The position numbers were made by a program, and so were the translations under genes. A model generated the notes under the pieces. It was given only the letters and a program-made list of their open reading frames with translations, did no database searches and was not told where the DNA came from. Source: Stereum hirsutum FP-91666 SS1 (taxonomy: Eukaryota > Basidiomycota > Agaricomycetes > Russulales > Stereaceae). Taken from it: a DNA stretch of 64,000 nucleotides. The DNA is taken from the NCBI RefSeq assembly GCF_000264905.1, contig NW_006763147.1:1045709-1109708 (forward strand), written 5' to 3'. Positions within the stretch are counted from its first letter, which is position 1, and each line of letters begins with the position of its first letter. Shown here piece by piece: positions 12,166 to 23,248 of the stretch.

Positions 12166-13424
12166 ATGCGCACCGCGCAAGTCGCGCCGCAGAGCTCTCT
12201 AGCGCCTGGCGCCCTGGCGTTCGTGGGGGTGGTCGAAACCGCTGTCGATGCATTGCGCCTCGTAGCAGCCGCCAGGTGAGCTATAATTCCCTCCGACACT
12301 CCACACACTCCGTCAATCTCATCGTGGCCTGGATATCCGTCACAGGGCGGGCCTCATCCCTCGGATCGTCCGACGCCTGAGCGACGCCGAACGCAGGTCG
12401 ATGATCAAGTCTGGCGCCGTCTTCGTCTTTAGTGTGGAAGAGAGTGGGGTGAGGCGGTGGACGGATGGGCGAACATGGTCGGTCTTTCAATTTTCCTCCA
12501 TCTGATAGGGCCTACTCGCATGTGTACTGATATAGATTCAGGTCACCCTCGCGCATTGTGGGAAACTTTCTTGTATGTGTTGATCATCCCTCCGTATTAT
12601 ACCAGCGTCCATGAATGACTAATATCAAACCGCTGCCACCACTTCTACGTCCTCCGAACCGAACTGGATCCAACGTCGATAGGTGTATCGAGAGTATGAA
12701 CCGACCGGGCGTAATGTGGATAGTGGAGAGGTCTCGGCGCCACAGACATCCCAACCGGTGAGGGCGAGCTGGTCGGAAAGGAAGGGCCACTGTGCCGAGA
12801 GACCAAATGGACTGTGCAAGAAGGTGAGCGGTTACAGCGGCCATCACGGTCAAATATTCATCCACCGGTTTCTTTGCAGACCATCACCGTCGTAGCTGAC
12901 GGGACGGATCACCATGTTGTATCTTACTACATCGAGGATGACGTCCTATCCGGTCGGCTGCAGAGACCTGCGAGTAGAGCGGATCTAGCCAATGTCACCG
13001 TCTCGCCTTCGATGGTCCGGGCGACCAACTTTCGCTATCCACCTCATATTGAGATCGGGCTGGACGGTCAACAATACGTGTGAGTACGAGCCCCTCTAAC
13101 GCCGACGAAGTAATTACCTTCGCGTTCACTAACGACCGGTGTCTCGTTAGTCGTGAAAGTGCTCGCGACGAGGACGAGGTGCTGGAACATGGGTCTCCTG
13201 GGAACTCTGTTCCTAGTACTCGACGAGGCTCCCTAACTAGGCTATCAAATGATCGAGTGGCCGGTGGTACGACAGTGTCGCCGACGTCGTCGCTTCACAG
13301 GGTCGATGCCGCACCTTACGCACTGCATCGCTGGACACTATCGTTGACGAACAACGTTGAACCGTTGAATCCCTCTCCCGCCACCCCGACGACGAACAGA
13401 GCGTCGTATATAGACAACCAGATC

Positions 13425-13455
<31 letters not shown>

Positions 13456-13589
13456 CTCTCGCAACCTCCTCCCCTTCCTCCCACGACAGATATTATCCGA
13501 CCATTAACGATCATCACGATCCATACCCCGTCAGCTCTGGGTGGGACGCAGCCCAAATATCCTCCTGGACTCAATACACTTCTCGTTAA
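12166..13589 (+). CDS. WOPR-domain transcription factor (Gti1/Pac2 family)
   Basis: Nuclear DNA-binding regulator of the Wor1/Ryp1/Gti1/Pac2 family, which controls morphological switches and development in fungi. 350 residues in six exons: 12166-12275, 12346-12477, 12542-12572, 12683-12823, 12880-13079 and 13151-13589. The first WOPR box is clear: VVETAVDALRLVAAARAGLI, then PRIVRRLSDAERRSMIKSGA, VFVFSVEESGVRRWTDG and SPSRIVGNFLVYREY. The second box (KKTITVVADGTDHHVVSYY) holds the typical short C-terminal part, including VSYY and LQRPASR. The tail is Ser/Thr-rich with a run of about ten Asn coded by an AAC repeat. The exact donor at 13080 could shift by two bases. Targets unknown. Confidence 0.88.
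13425..13453 (+). repeat. AAC trinucleotide repeat (poly-Asn in WOPR protein)
   Basis: Nearly perfect AAC repeat inside the last exon of the WOPR gene, giving an Asn tract. Length is probably variable between strains. Confidence 0.85.
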
Positions 13590-14292
13590 CCGCCTTCCTC
13601 TCTTGGCCGTTGGGTGGCTACACTGCAACACACGCCATGATCCGAGTCACTACCGCCGGGGCCGTGAAAGGACTAGTACACGCATGTTCCGGCAATTGTT
13701 TTTTTTTTTACTGAGATACCACCAGCCGTCATTCAGATTGTACTACTACGTTATATTCATGATAGAGCTCCATAGGACACCCTATGAGCTACGACCACGC
13801 AATGCTTTCAATCATGGACTCATCTGGTGATGATAGGGATAACTACGCGCCCATCATGCGTCGGCGCTGCTGTATTATTTTCTTACGGTTACTACTGTAT
13901 ACACGAGGGTTTCGATGGACTTTCAGCTTGTTGGGTTTGAGACTGTATAGTACCTGTTGTGAGATTTGATCGTCATCCATGTGCTAATGTAGATAAAAAT
14001 TGAAGAATACTCCATATGCACCGTACTAAATATCATGTACATCGTATACTTATCGTCGGCTGGGGCTCACCGTTCCGACTCGTCCCAATATTAGACAGCA
14101 AAGGCTTCTGTATACAGGCTAGCCCCCACAGTTCGACTTCCGCTCGACATCTGCATGCATATGTTGTCGGAAGCACAGAAACCCGAATTCATAGAAGGCT
14201 CAACATCAACAGTGGAGCACCGAGAGCAAGATCGATGAATACACTCAAAGAAGAACTTTACTCTAGCGCCTGACTAGCTCGAACTTCCTCGT
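13590..14292. other. Convergent intergenic region, WOPR and ALG6 genes
   Basis: About 700 bases shared by the 3' ends of two convergent genes. AT-richer than the flanks; nothing coding recognised. Confidence 0.5.
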
Positions 14293-16998
14293 TCATTCCG
14301 GTACCTCATCCACACTCCCCGCCTTCGACAGCCTCTTACTACCACCCTTCGCCATCGCTGTCGAATACCCCAGACTCCGTGCCCTCAGTCCTCTTTCTCT
14401 TCCAATACTCCCGACCACCGACGAGCCCTTCTCCGTCACAGGGGTCTCAATCTCACTGGGAGCTCTGCTGTCGGTCGTGGAAGGATGGTGCGCGGAGCTC
14501 TCGCCGAAACCGAGGGGGCCGATGACCCAGTAGGATTCGAGGAGGGATTTGATGCTCCATAGCCAAGTGAGGACGAAGATGGGAGTGCTGAGGAGGACGT
14601 TGAGGACGGGATATAGGTCTGGATATCGATTCGGGGGAGAGAATAGTATCTCGAGGACGTGGAGAGTGATGCATCCCAAGTATACCGCCTATGAAAGGAG
14701 GCAGCATTGGTCTCTCAGTAATGGAGGAGGGACGTGGAGACGAAGCAGGGACTCACAGCCGTAAAGAGGTCGAACAGGGTGGACTGCCTTATGCGGAAAG
14801 GATTGTGGCCTACGAGTCGGTTCCATAGTAGTGTGAGAGCGATGTAAGGTACCGCTAATCCGTCTCTGTTCAACAGAGGCCACATGCTGTGTCCTTCGTC
14901 AGCCCATGTTGTACGATAAACCACAGCAGTCAATTCATTATATGAAATGCTCACCTGAATACACCGACATTGTTAGCTAAAGCACCAATCTTGAACCCCG
15001 TACTATCCTGGGGCGCAGTCGACATCAAGAGAGTCAACGGCATCAACGGGACCAGGATCGTCTTTTCGTGCACTTGAAAAGAGAACAGGAAGAATGACAT
15101 AGCGCTAGTCAACAGCGCATGCAGCAACACGGGCTGCAACGTAACCGGGACCGCGACAGCAGTATCCATCTTAGCCTTGGCATCTTTGTCCTTGTCCTCG
15201 TCTGTGACAACTGTCGAAAACTGTGGTTGACTTTGCCCCAGGCGGATCCAGGAAGCGATCGCCGCAACTACAGCTGGCGCGAATCCGAGCGCGGTGAGTA
15301 GGGTGGATATGCGAACGAGCGTGGCGGCGGAGGCTTTGAATTTCCACTTCATGAGGACGTTTGATGCGCACCAGAAGTTGGCGACCTTGTCCTCGAAAAT
15401 GCCACGGTTGAATGGGAAGATACGAGTGATGGGATCCATGATGGCACTGAGAGGAGAAAATGGTGGAAGGAAGGGTAGGAAGAGAGCGACGAAGGATGCG
15501 ACGGTGACCACTCCTAGGCGAACGAAGAGTTTGGTGCTATAGGGGGGATAAAACGTTGTTAGTCACGGTAACGACACCACATAAGAAATCTGGCAGATAC
15601 CCTTCTTTTGGGCCTAGATGAAGGCACTTTCCTATGAGATACGAGCCTACTGCGGGTGCGTAATATAACGCCATTTGTTTAAATCCCAGGCTGAGAACGA
15701 AGAACACGGCTCCCAGAAGATCGTATCCAGAGATGAAGCAGTTTATCGCGAGTATAGCGAAACCTGGACGTAGAGCGATAATTGGTTTCGGCTGATGTGA
15801 CCATAAGAGAGAAACTCACCAAGCATGACCGAGTTGTATTGAAAATGCCCGTTGTCGATGAGAATCAGCGCAGGCTGCAGAAGGAGTACTAGGAAGGCTA
15901 GATTCTTCCAACCGCCAAGTCAGGGGACAACTCAAGCGCACTCAAAAGGCATCGTACCTGTGTCCTCTTGGACCGAGTAGCATGCCAGGTTCGCGAGAAG
16001 AGGTAGAGTGCGGGGATGTATACCATATAATCTAGAGCAAATACAGTTGCACGCATGTAGATCTTGCTATTCGGAGACTCGATACCGCGTGATTCATCGA
16101 GAGCGAACCAAGAAGGATTGATGTGGGATCCTCTGTAAGAGCCATGGTGAGATGTTGACGGGTGGTACAAGTGAACGCTCTCACAAGATACCGCAGAGCC
16201 AGGAAACGTATGCGGTCAATGGTGGGTAGTCAAGGCCCCAGTATTGAAGGTCGTATTTGTACCAGAGCTGGGTAGGCAAATGGATGGTGAGTTCCATCCA
16301 GTGTCGTTGTGCCTCATAATCTCCATACATGGGTGGTGTACCGTGGCCTACACACCTCCGCAACCTCAGTACCCGAGTGCAGCCTCGATATATTCAAAGC
16401 GAGAACAACGCCACGCACCTGAATAGGAGCCTAACCCAGTGGCCCACCGCACGCAAGCCGATGCCAGTAACGCACTGGGCACAACCCATCTCCTCATTCC
16501 AAGAGAGTGCATCCATCTCACCCAGCGCTTTCCCAAACCTACGTCCTCCCTTTCTCGCTCATGCCCTTGTCCCAACCCATTCTCGCTCTCCCGCGTGATT
16601 CCATGTCGAGCCTCCAGTTCCATAGCAGAGCCGAAACTCATAGGCCGCGGACGACGATGTCCCGTCCGCGTTGCAGTCGAGTTCGCTGGAGATATTCCTC
16701 GTGATGAGCTAGGTGAGGGCGTCCGTGCCCAAGCTGGAGACGCTAAGTCCGGGTGACGACGTGGAATAGGTGCAATGATTTCCGGTCTGAAGGAGTGGAT
16801 ATTGTTGAGCAAGGCTCGTAGAACAGAAATGAAAACTGACGTTAATGTTGAAGATGAAGGCCAGTCACGCTGACCAGGGGGCCTGAGCCGTGATTTCGTG
16901 GTATGGCTACCCAAGGAGGACTGCGAATTGATGGAAGAAGTTCGTAGACGTAGTCGCTTAGTGGACTTCTCAGGAAATACATCTTCAGCTTCGTCCAT
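14293..16998 (-). CDS. ALG6: Dolichyl-P-Glc:Man9GlcNAc2-PP-dolichol alpha-1,3-glucosyltransferase
   Basis: ER-membrane enzyme adding the first glucose to the lipid-linked oligosaccharide for N-glycosylation. Eight exons: 16998-16419, 16347-16185, 16132-15958, 15904-15820, 15763-15601, 15536-14955, 14886-14757 and 14688-14293; 757 residues. ALG6 signatures: [88 protein letters not shown] and [18 protein letters not shown]. Many hydrophobic segments fit a multi-pass protein. The LDYPPLTAY motif separates it from ALG8. The first exon carries a long Ser/Arg-rich cytosolic extension. An in-frame 54-nt segment at 16840-16787 has splice-site character and may be an additional intron (739 residues if removed). 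Confidence 0.92.
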
Positions 16999-17302
16999 GT
17001 GATTTTAGATTCGATTAGATGCAAACGAATGTGGACCAGTAAAATTGGGAGGAAACGCAGGAGTTTGAGGCTCAAGTGCAGGTCCAAGTACAGCTACTGC
17101 GTCTGCTGTACAACGCGCTTCCTTTGAACCTTCATGGTTCACACGCGCCTCGCCACACAACACGACCATCGCGCATGTTTATTCGCATATAACAATTCTT
17201 TCTAGGTTATTGCGAAGCTATCTAGGAGGATACTCCGAGCAAGTTCCAGCCTCAGAAATAGTCCGAACAATCCACGCGTTCCGTCTCTGTACGATGAAAC
17301 TA
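16999..17302. other. Short intergenic region between ALG6 and thioesterase genes
   Basis: About 300 bases between two minus-strand genes; should hold the ALG6 promoter. Nothing else seen. Confidence 0.45.
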
Positions 17303-18287
17303 TTAATCAACATCCTTGCCCTCAATGACCGTCTCTCCGTCTGCAGAGAACTTGACATTGTCCTGGGTACATAGACAATTAGTTTTGCGCGCATTGAACG
17401 ATGAGATAGGAAGACACCAACCGCATGACCAACGGATTTGCCGATGTACTTCGTGTGGTCTATAATTTCAGTGGCCGCAACGTCAGCCGAGCGTGTTCAG
17501 ACATTCAAAAACCGAAACACCACTCACGACCGAAGGCAACCAGATCACCGGCAGGATTCGTGAAGTCCACTCGCGTATACGCCAGAGATTTACCTTGTCG
17601 CCAAAAGAAGCCGACCGTCAATGACATTGACACGAGGAGGTGCAAGAGTGTGGCACTCACCCATTCCAGTCACCGTGGCCGCCATGTTTAGGATGTCTCC
17701 CGGTTTACCTGCTGGCTTCACGAAGGTAGCCGCAAGATCGGTAGAAACGCCAGTCATGTATTGGCCTTTCGTGGCGAGTGCAAGAGATCCCATGGTGTCC
17801 GTCAGAGACATGATGAGTCCGCCGTGGACAGTCTGTCCGAGGTGTTATAGAGGCTACTTTAGTGATTCCATGTAAATCAGGGAGTAGTAGTGCGCACCCC
17901 GACTCTATTGACTTCGGTATCTCATAAGTATGGGAGTAAGGTGTCATACACACGAAATGCGTACCATTATAGGGCTCAATCTTCAAAGAGGCCTCAAGGG
18001 TGCCAGGATGAGCACGGTGAATGTTTAGCTGGAAAGATTGGCCGGATGAGTCTTAGCAAGTAATTCTCCTTGACTAAAACCCACATTCGGGAAACATTGA
18101 GCATCATGACCTATAGATGTTCTCCAGCCATGAGATATCCATGAATATCGTCGGTAGGGGCAGAGAAACCTTTATTATCCAGGAATGACTTCCAGACCTT
18201 AGCATATCACAGTTTCAGCGATTCGAATGCGCTAACACAACAAGCTGCAGTACAAACCCGTCGAGTGAAACGAAGACAAGCACTCAT
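17303..18287 (-). CDS. Hotdog-fold thioesterase (ACOT13/PaaI-like), 5' end unresolved
   Basis: Predicted acyl-CoA thioesterase of the hotdog superfamily. Exons read with confidence: 18028-17954, 17832-17661, 17593-17528, 17459-17422 and 17362-17303. They give LNIHRAHPGTLEASLKIEPY, TVHGGLIMSLTDTMGSLAL (the HGG...D/T motif of the active site), STDLAATFVKPAGKPGD, TGMGKSLAYTRVDF, then HTKYIGKSV and a charged tail. Upstream, an exon from 18197 reads WKSFLDNKGFSAPTDDIHGY in a convincing frame and could follow a first exon starting at the ATG at 18287. However, that frame reaches a TAG directly before the likely donor at about 18110. Either the splice site is unusual, the true start lies downstream, or the copy is damaged. 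Substrate unknown. Confidence 0.65.
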
Positions 18288-18672
18288 GGTTTGGTTCGAG
18301 GTGGACAGTTCGAACGAAGTCGCGACTCAGGGGTCGTGTGAGCCGCCATCGAAACCATTGGGCCAGCCGCTCGGGCAAATTCGGAACATTCCTTCAACCT
18401 GGAAAGTTGAATCTTTGAGTGACGGTCGCCATCGCTCACACTCTCCAAACAACTCAATGGCATGGCATTTTATAATGCGTTGGGGGCGACTTCTACAACT
18501 AACGAATACTATAATATAATGCTACAAATCGTCGACGCAGACGATGAACGAATGAATGTAAGGAGGCAATTACTGATAGATTAGTCCACTGCTCCGACGC
18601 TCTAAGGCATCACGAAGTACAAGAAAATATGAACGCAACTCGTATCTGCAATACGACAAAGGCTCGGATAGA
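18288..18672. other. Intergenic, thioesterase to TAM41
   Basis: About 385 bases, no coding sequence recognised; promoter of the thioesterase and 3' end of TAM41. Confidence 0.45.
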
Positions 18673-20072
18673 TCAGGATGAAGGCGGTGGGATCTGCTTC
18701 TGGGAAGAACCCTTCCACCACTTTCCAACTTTCTCTGAGGTGTACCGGAGTGTGGTCCCGAGACCGCCGCTCACTATGCCTTTCAATGTCTGTATCGTAG
18801 CCGGGTAACGAACGATGTTGCTCATTTCTGCGGGTACGAAGGCTCCAGTCAATACAGGGACAGGAGCACATGTGAATTGGGATGACATACCTTCCCTCAG
18901 AACAATCGGAAGCTTCTCGTCTCCTGCCACCTTCGCCCAATACGTGCTATCGTCCACGTCTCCCAGCTCCCTCGAGTAATGCGTCTTTAACATCGCGTTT
19001 AACTCCTTGGGCAATTTCCTCAAATGTGCCGCCCTCGTCTGTACACTCGTATCCTGCTCTATCCTGCCACTTCCCGATCCGTGCGGCCAATGTACTCCAG
19101 GCAATCCTGCCACCAGCCTCTGATACAACTCCTTGAACTGCGGCGCCTGCTTACTCACGATGTTGCCTACTTTGCCTCGGTTCTCGGCGGGAAGGACCAT
19201 ACGAGGATCGCCACCGTATGAGATTCCAGCGATCGTCTCGAATAGTTCGGTTTCAGAGAAAGAAGATGGGAGGGTGAGAAGGGCAGCACGTGCGGCGGAG
19301 GTGAGATTGACTTGTTGTGTGAGACGGACGCGCGCGTCATCCTTGATGATCCGGAGTGGTTTATGCATGCGGCCGGCAAGATAAAGGGAGTTCCAGTTGA
19401 GCAAGTCCGAGCAGAGGTCGTCAACGCTGACGACTCCGTATTTAATGGTCTATCAGGGGCCAAAATCGCCGATATATAAGGTTCGTCATCATAGTCACGA
19501 GACTCAAGTAATTTCCAAGGACTCACCACACCTTTCGTCTTGACGAACGCGTTGAACCACACGCCGGGCTTTACAGCCTGAACTCTCGTTACGAAGTCAC
19601 TCCCGAACATCCTTGCGTGCATAGCGTAGTGGCTTGGATGCTGGTGCATATTGATCGAGTGAAAGTGGTCGGGATGCGTCACGGCGAACATGAAGTCTAA
19701 CATCGGACCCTTCTCATCCGGAGTGTACCCGTCCTGCTCGAACACTCCGGAGCCGTAAGCAAATGCGTAGCGTATAGGGGCATCGAAGTCGGCCACTACA
19801 CTTTCGAGCAGTGCGCGCGTAGAATTGGATACGGGTAGGAGCTGGTTCTGACCGAATGTGGGAGGGAGATTCGGTGTTGCTTGACGCCGGCGTGAAACTG
19901 CAGGGCGAGGAGAGGGTGTAAGATGACTACGTTTCTTCGGCGCTGGGTGCTTTGATGGAAGAGGCGGGGGTGGTTGAGGTGTGGATGAAACATGTTCTGT
20001 AGAGGGGTAGTAAAGGGTGGCGGCGCTGTGAAGGAGGCGGCGACGAGGAGCGCGTACTGCTGCTGCGAGCAT
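18673..20072 (-). CDS. TAM41: Mitochondrial CDP-diacylglycerol synthase Tam41
   Basis: Peripheral inner-membrane enzyme converting phosphatidic acid and CTP to CDP-diacylglycerol for cardiolipin synthesis. 419 residues in three exons: 20072-19527, 19449-18891 and 18827-18673. The N-terminus is Arg/Ala/Ser-rich (APRRRLLHSAATLYYPS), fitting a mitochondrial presequence, followed by a Pro-rich linker. The nucleotidyltransferase core reads YAFAYGSGVFEQDGYTP and MLDFMFAVTHPDHFHSINMH, both hallmarks of the family. YGVVSVDDLCSDLLNWNSLY and LAGRMHKPLRIIKDDARVRL follow, then AALLTLPSSFSETELFETIA and GISYGGDPRM. The C-terminal YPATIQTLKGIVSGGLGTTL is also conserved. The last intron (63 nt) is in frame and inferred from its gtatgt...gcag ends. 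Divergent from RIO1. Confidence 0.93.
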
Positions 20073-20610
20073 GATGTGTAGAGAGGGAAAAGGAAGGGTA
20101 TGGATGAAAGAGGAGACTAGGAAGATGCAGGGTGATGAGCGTCAAGACGAAGGAGGGAACAACGACGACGCGGCAAGCCGTCACGAACGGCTTCACGCCA
20201 CACCCACGTGCCCTGTTCAAGCCTGGGCCCATCAAAGTGGCGTTCTCAGGACCCTCATTTATTCTGTCGGGTTTCTACGCTGGTATAAATTTATGTGAAT
20301 CGTGCTGAAATTGACGCTATTTCTCGTGTGATTTTGTTTATGTACGGATGTAACGAGTACGAAACATTGATACAGACAGAGATCAACCAATGGTCAATCA
20401 TCAAATGTGGCCCACGATTCCCACGATATCAAAGCGTTAGAAACTGTTAGAAACTTACGCCACACCAGCATCCTGTCTTCAACTTTTTTCACCTCCTCGC
20501 GTTCGAGATTCTACCTCATTCTACCCGTCTTTCTCTATTCTGAATTTGTATTAGACACCTTCTAGGACTATAAGGGCTCGATATATCTTGGAGAGGCTCA
20601 AAATACCGTC
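20073..20610. other. Divergent promoter region, TAM41 and RIO1
   Basis: About 540 bases between two genes transcribed away from each other. Contains a direct duplication of about 11 bases (GTTAGAAACTG/GTTAGAAACTT near 20440) and pyrimidine-rich blocks before 20611. No gene. Confidence 0.5.
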
Positions 20611-22829
20611 ATGCCCATGCCTCCAGTTGCAGAGCTAACTATCGAGGACGGCCAATTTGACGATGCTCCTGAGGAAGTCTCTGGTCTTCCGTCATCTCAA
20701 CCTACTGTCCAGCCAAACCTACGTGACGGACACAGCTACGTCGACGAAGCCATCCTAGAGTGGTCAGATGAGAGTCCCGATGAAGTGGAGGACACGGAAG
20801 ACGAGGAGGGATCGGATGAGTTCAACAGAGTCGAGGACGAGGACTGGGAGATCGCGGAGAAAGGTATGTCTCAGTCTGGCGATTTTCTTTCATCGTTGAG
20901 AAAGGGTTGAGGCCCATCTTTTACGAATAGATTTTACGAAGCAGTACAATCGACTGAAACAACATCTGGCCGTGCATTCTGGCAACGCACAGGGAACTAC
21001 GTCCGCCACGAACCATTCCTCCGCCGTGGCTTCTCTTCCTGCGGTCAATCGACCACGAATCGCGCCTTCCTCCAACCCCGTCACTTCGCAGAAGCATGAC
21101 AAGACTACCGATCAGCTTGCGGCGCTTGTGAAATATTCTTCGAGGCTGGCGAAGATCGAGCAGCCGTACCAGATGGGTGTGGGTGTGAATAGGAAAGGAC
21201 CGAGTTCGTATGCGAATCAGAAGGATAAATCGGACAGGGCGACGAATGAGCAGGTGTTGGACCCGAGGACGAGGATCATTCTGTTCAAGATGATCGGAAG
21301 AGGGTTGATCCATGAAGTCAATGGATGTGTGAGCACGGGTAAAGAGGTATGTGGCCCAACCCTTAACCGTCACAAGCTTTACTCACGACTTACATTGGCA
21401 GGCTAATGTATACCATGCCCTGACACCCGAGTCGGCACACGTAGCTCTCAAGATATACAAGACGTCCATCCTAGTCTTCAAAGATCGAGACCGCTACGTT
21501 ACGGGCGAATATCGGTTCAGACGAGGTTACAGCCGTCGTAACCCTCGCAAGATGGTCAGGCTTTGGGCAGAGAAAGAGATGCGGAACCTCAAACGCCTGA
21601 TCACCGCCGGTATTCCCTGTCCTGAGCCAATCGAGGTTCGGGAGAACGTCCTGGTCATGACCTTCCTGGGGGACAAAGAGGGCTGGTAGGTACCCTCCTT
21701 ACGCCACTCCGTCAACTCTCCAGTGAACTAATTATAATAATAGGGCATCACCGCGGCTCAAAGACGCCGATATCGAGCAGTCAGAATACACGTCTTTGTA
21801 CGAAGAACTGGTCCTCAACGTCCGCAAACTCTTTCACCAATGTAAACTCGTCCACGCCGACCTCTCGGAGTACAACATCCTCTACCACGAAGGCCACTTG
21901 TACATCATCGACGTCTCGCAAAGCGTCGAGCACGATCACCCCTCCGCCTTCGACTTCCTCCGGAGTGACATCAAGAACGTCGAGGACTTCTTTGGCAAGA
22001 TGGGCGTGCGGTGTCTCGGGATCCGGAGATGCTTCGAGTTCGTCATCAGCGAACGATTGGGGTCGGGGTCTGGACAACAGCAACAGGACGAGGATCCTGC
22101 AACCGTGCTGAAGAAGTGGTTGAATGAAGAGCTGTCGGAATCACCCGCGGGCGAGGGTGAATTAGGACCTGGGACTACATCTACGGGTGCTGACGCTGCT
22201 TCCGCGACCTCGAACGTGCCGCCGTCCGGCTCGAACAAGGCACACGAAGACTCCGTTTTCATGCAGTCGTATATCCCTCGTTCCTTGAACGAGGTCTATG
22301 ACCCTGAACGAGACGTGGATGCGGTCTTGCGAGGAGAGGGTAAGCAGCTCATATACGCCGACAGTATCGGGCTCGTCGACACCTCGTCTTCGGCTCCCGC
22401 TGTCGTTTCGTCATCGGATTCGAGACCGGACGGGGAGAAAAAGACGTCGAGAGTAAGGTTTGGAGGTGACGTTCCAGGCGGGAGTGACGAGAGTGAGGAA
22501 TCTTCGGAAGGCGAGGGTGGGGAGGAAGAAGATGAAGAGGGGGAAGAGGACAGTGGGAGCGAGGACGGGGACGAGACTAAGCCGTTTGAAGAACGGAGGC
22601 CTAGAGGCCATCGACACGAAGATCGAGAGGAGAAGAAGGTTCGTAATCTTATCTATCTTCTGCACATACATACTCTCAAGCAAGCTTACTGACGTACGCC
22701 CTTTATCGTGCATTCATTTCACGTTCACAGGAGAGAAAGAAAGCCGTCAAAGCGGAGAAGAAAGAGAAGCGGAAACATAAGATGCCCAAAGCGGAGAAGA
22801 AGAAGAAAATGAAGAACGGTCGGCCATGA
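20611..22829 (+). CDS. RIO1: Serine/threonine-protein kinase RIO1
   Basis: Atypical kinase/ATPase for late 40S ribosomal subunit maturation, cytoplasm and nucleus. 648 residues in five exons: 20611-20863, 20931-21346, 21402-21685, 21744-22638 and 22731-22829. An acidic N-terminus is followed by the RIO core: [14 protein letters not shown] (nucleotide-binding loop), [20 protein letters not shown] (RIO1 flexible loop), [20 protein letters not shown], and the catalytic segment [14 protein letters not shown] (Asp and Asn in place). [13 protein letters not shown] is the metal-binding loop. The C-terminus is acidic then Lys-rich ([14 protein letters not shown]), typical of RIO1 and likely a nuclear or ribosome-binding tail. 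Every diagnostic residue is present. Confidence 0.96.
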
Positions 22830-23248
22830 GCGGGTCGAGCATCCACGTTTTAACGATATACATAGGTTTGGAAGCGAAGTGACGGAGTTATCGTCTCCGA
22901 CCTACACTTTTCTTGTATCACATCATGCATCAGGGCCCGTCCGTCTCGTTTGTCAGCCTCGCCTCACTGTAGCCTAACACTATTTCACTATATTGTATGT
23001 CTAGAGTACCGTGCAACTCTATTACAGAGTTTTTTTTGTGGCCCTCGCCCTCCTACAGCGACTACGAACGACCTCCTCCACGTGCGTCCCCGAGCATGAA
23101 GCATGAAGGTTGAACACGACGGATGATAAGAATACCCCTTAAGATCTACGCCGAGCCTATCCATGCATCCGCGCGCCCGTCCACCCGTCCACCCGCGCTC
23201 CCACTCACCCAATCAAGCTCAATCCCCTCCAACTCCAACTCTCAGCAC
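22830..23248. other. Convergent intergenic region, RIO1 and ILV3
   Basis: About 420 bases at the 3' ends of two convergent genes; nothing coding recognised. Confidence 0.45.
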
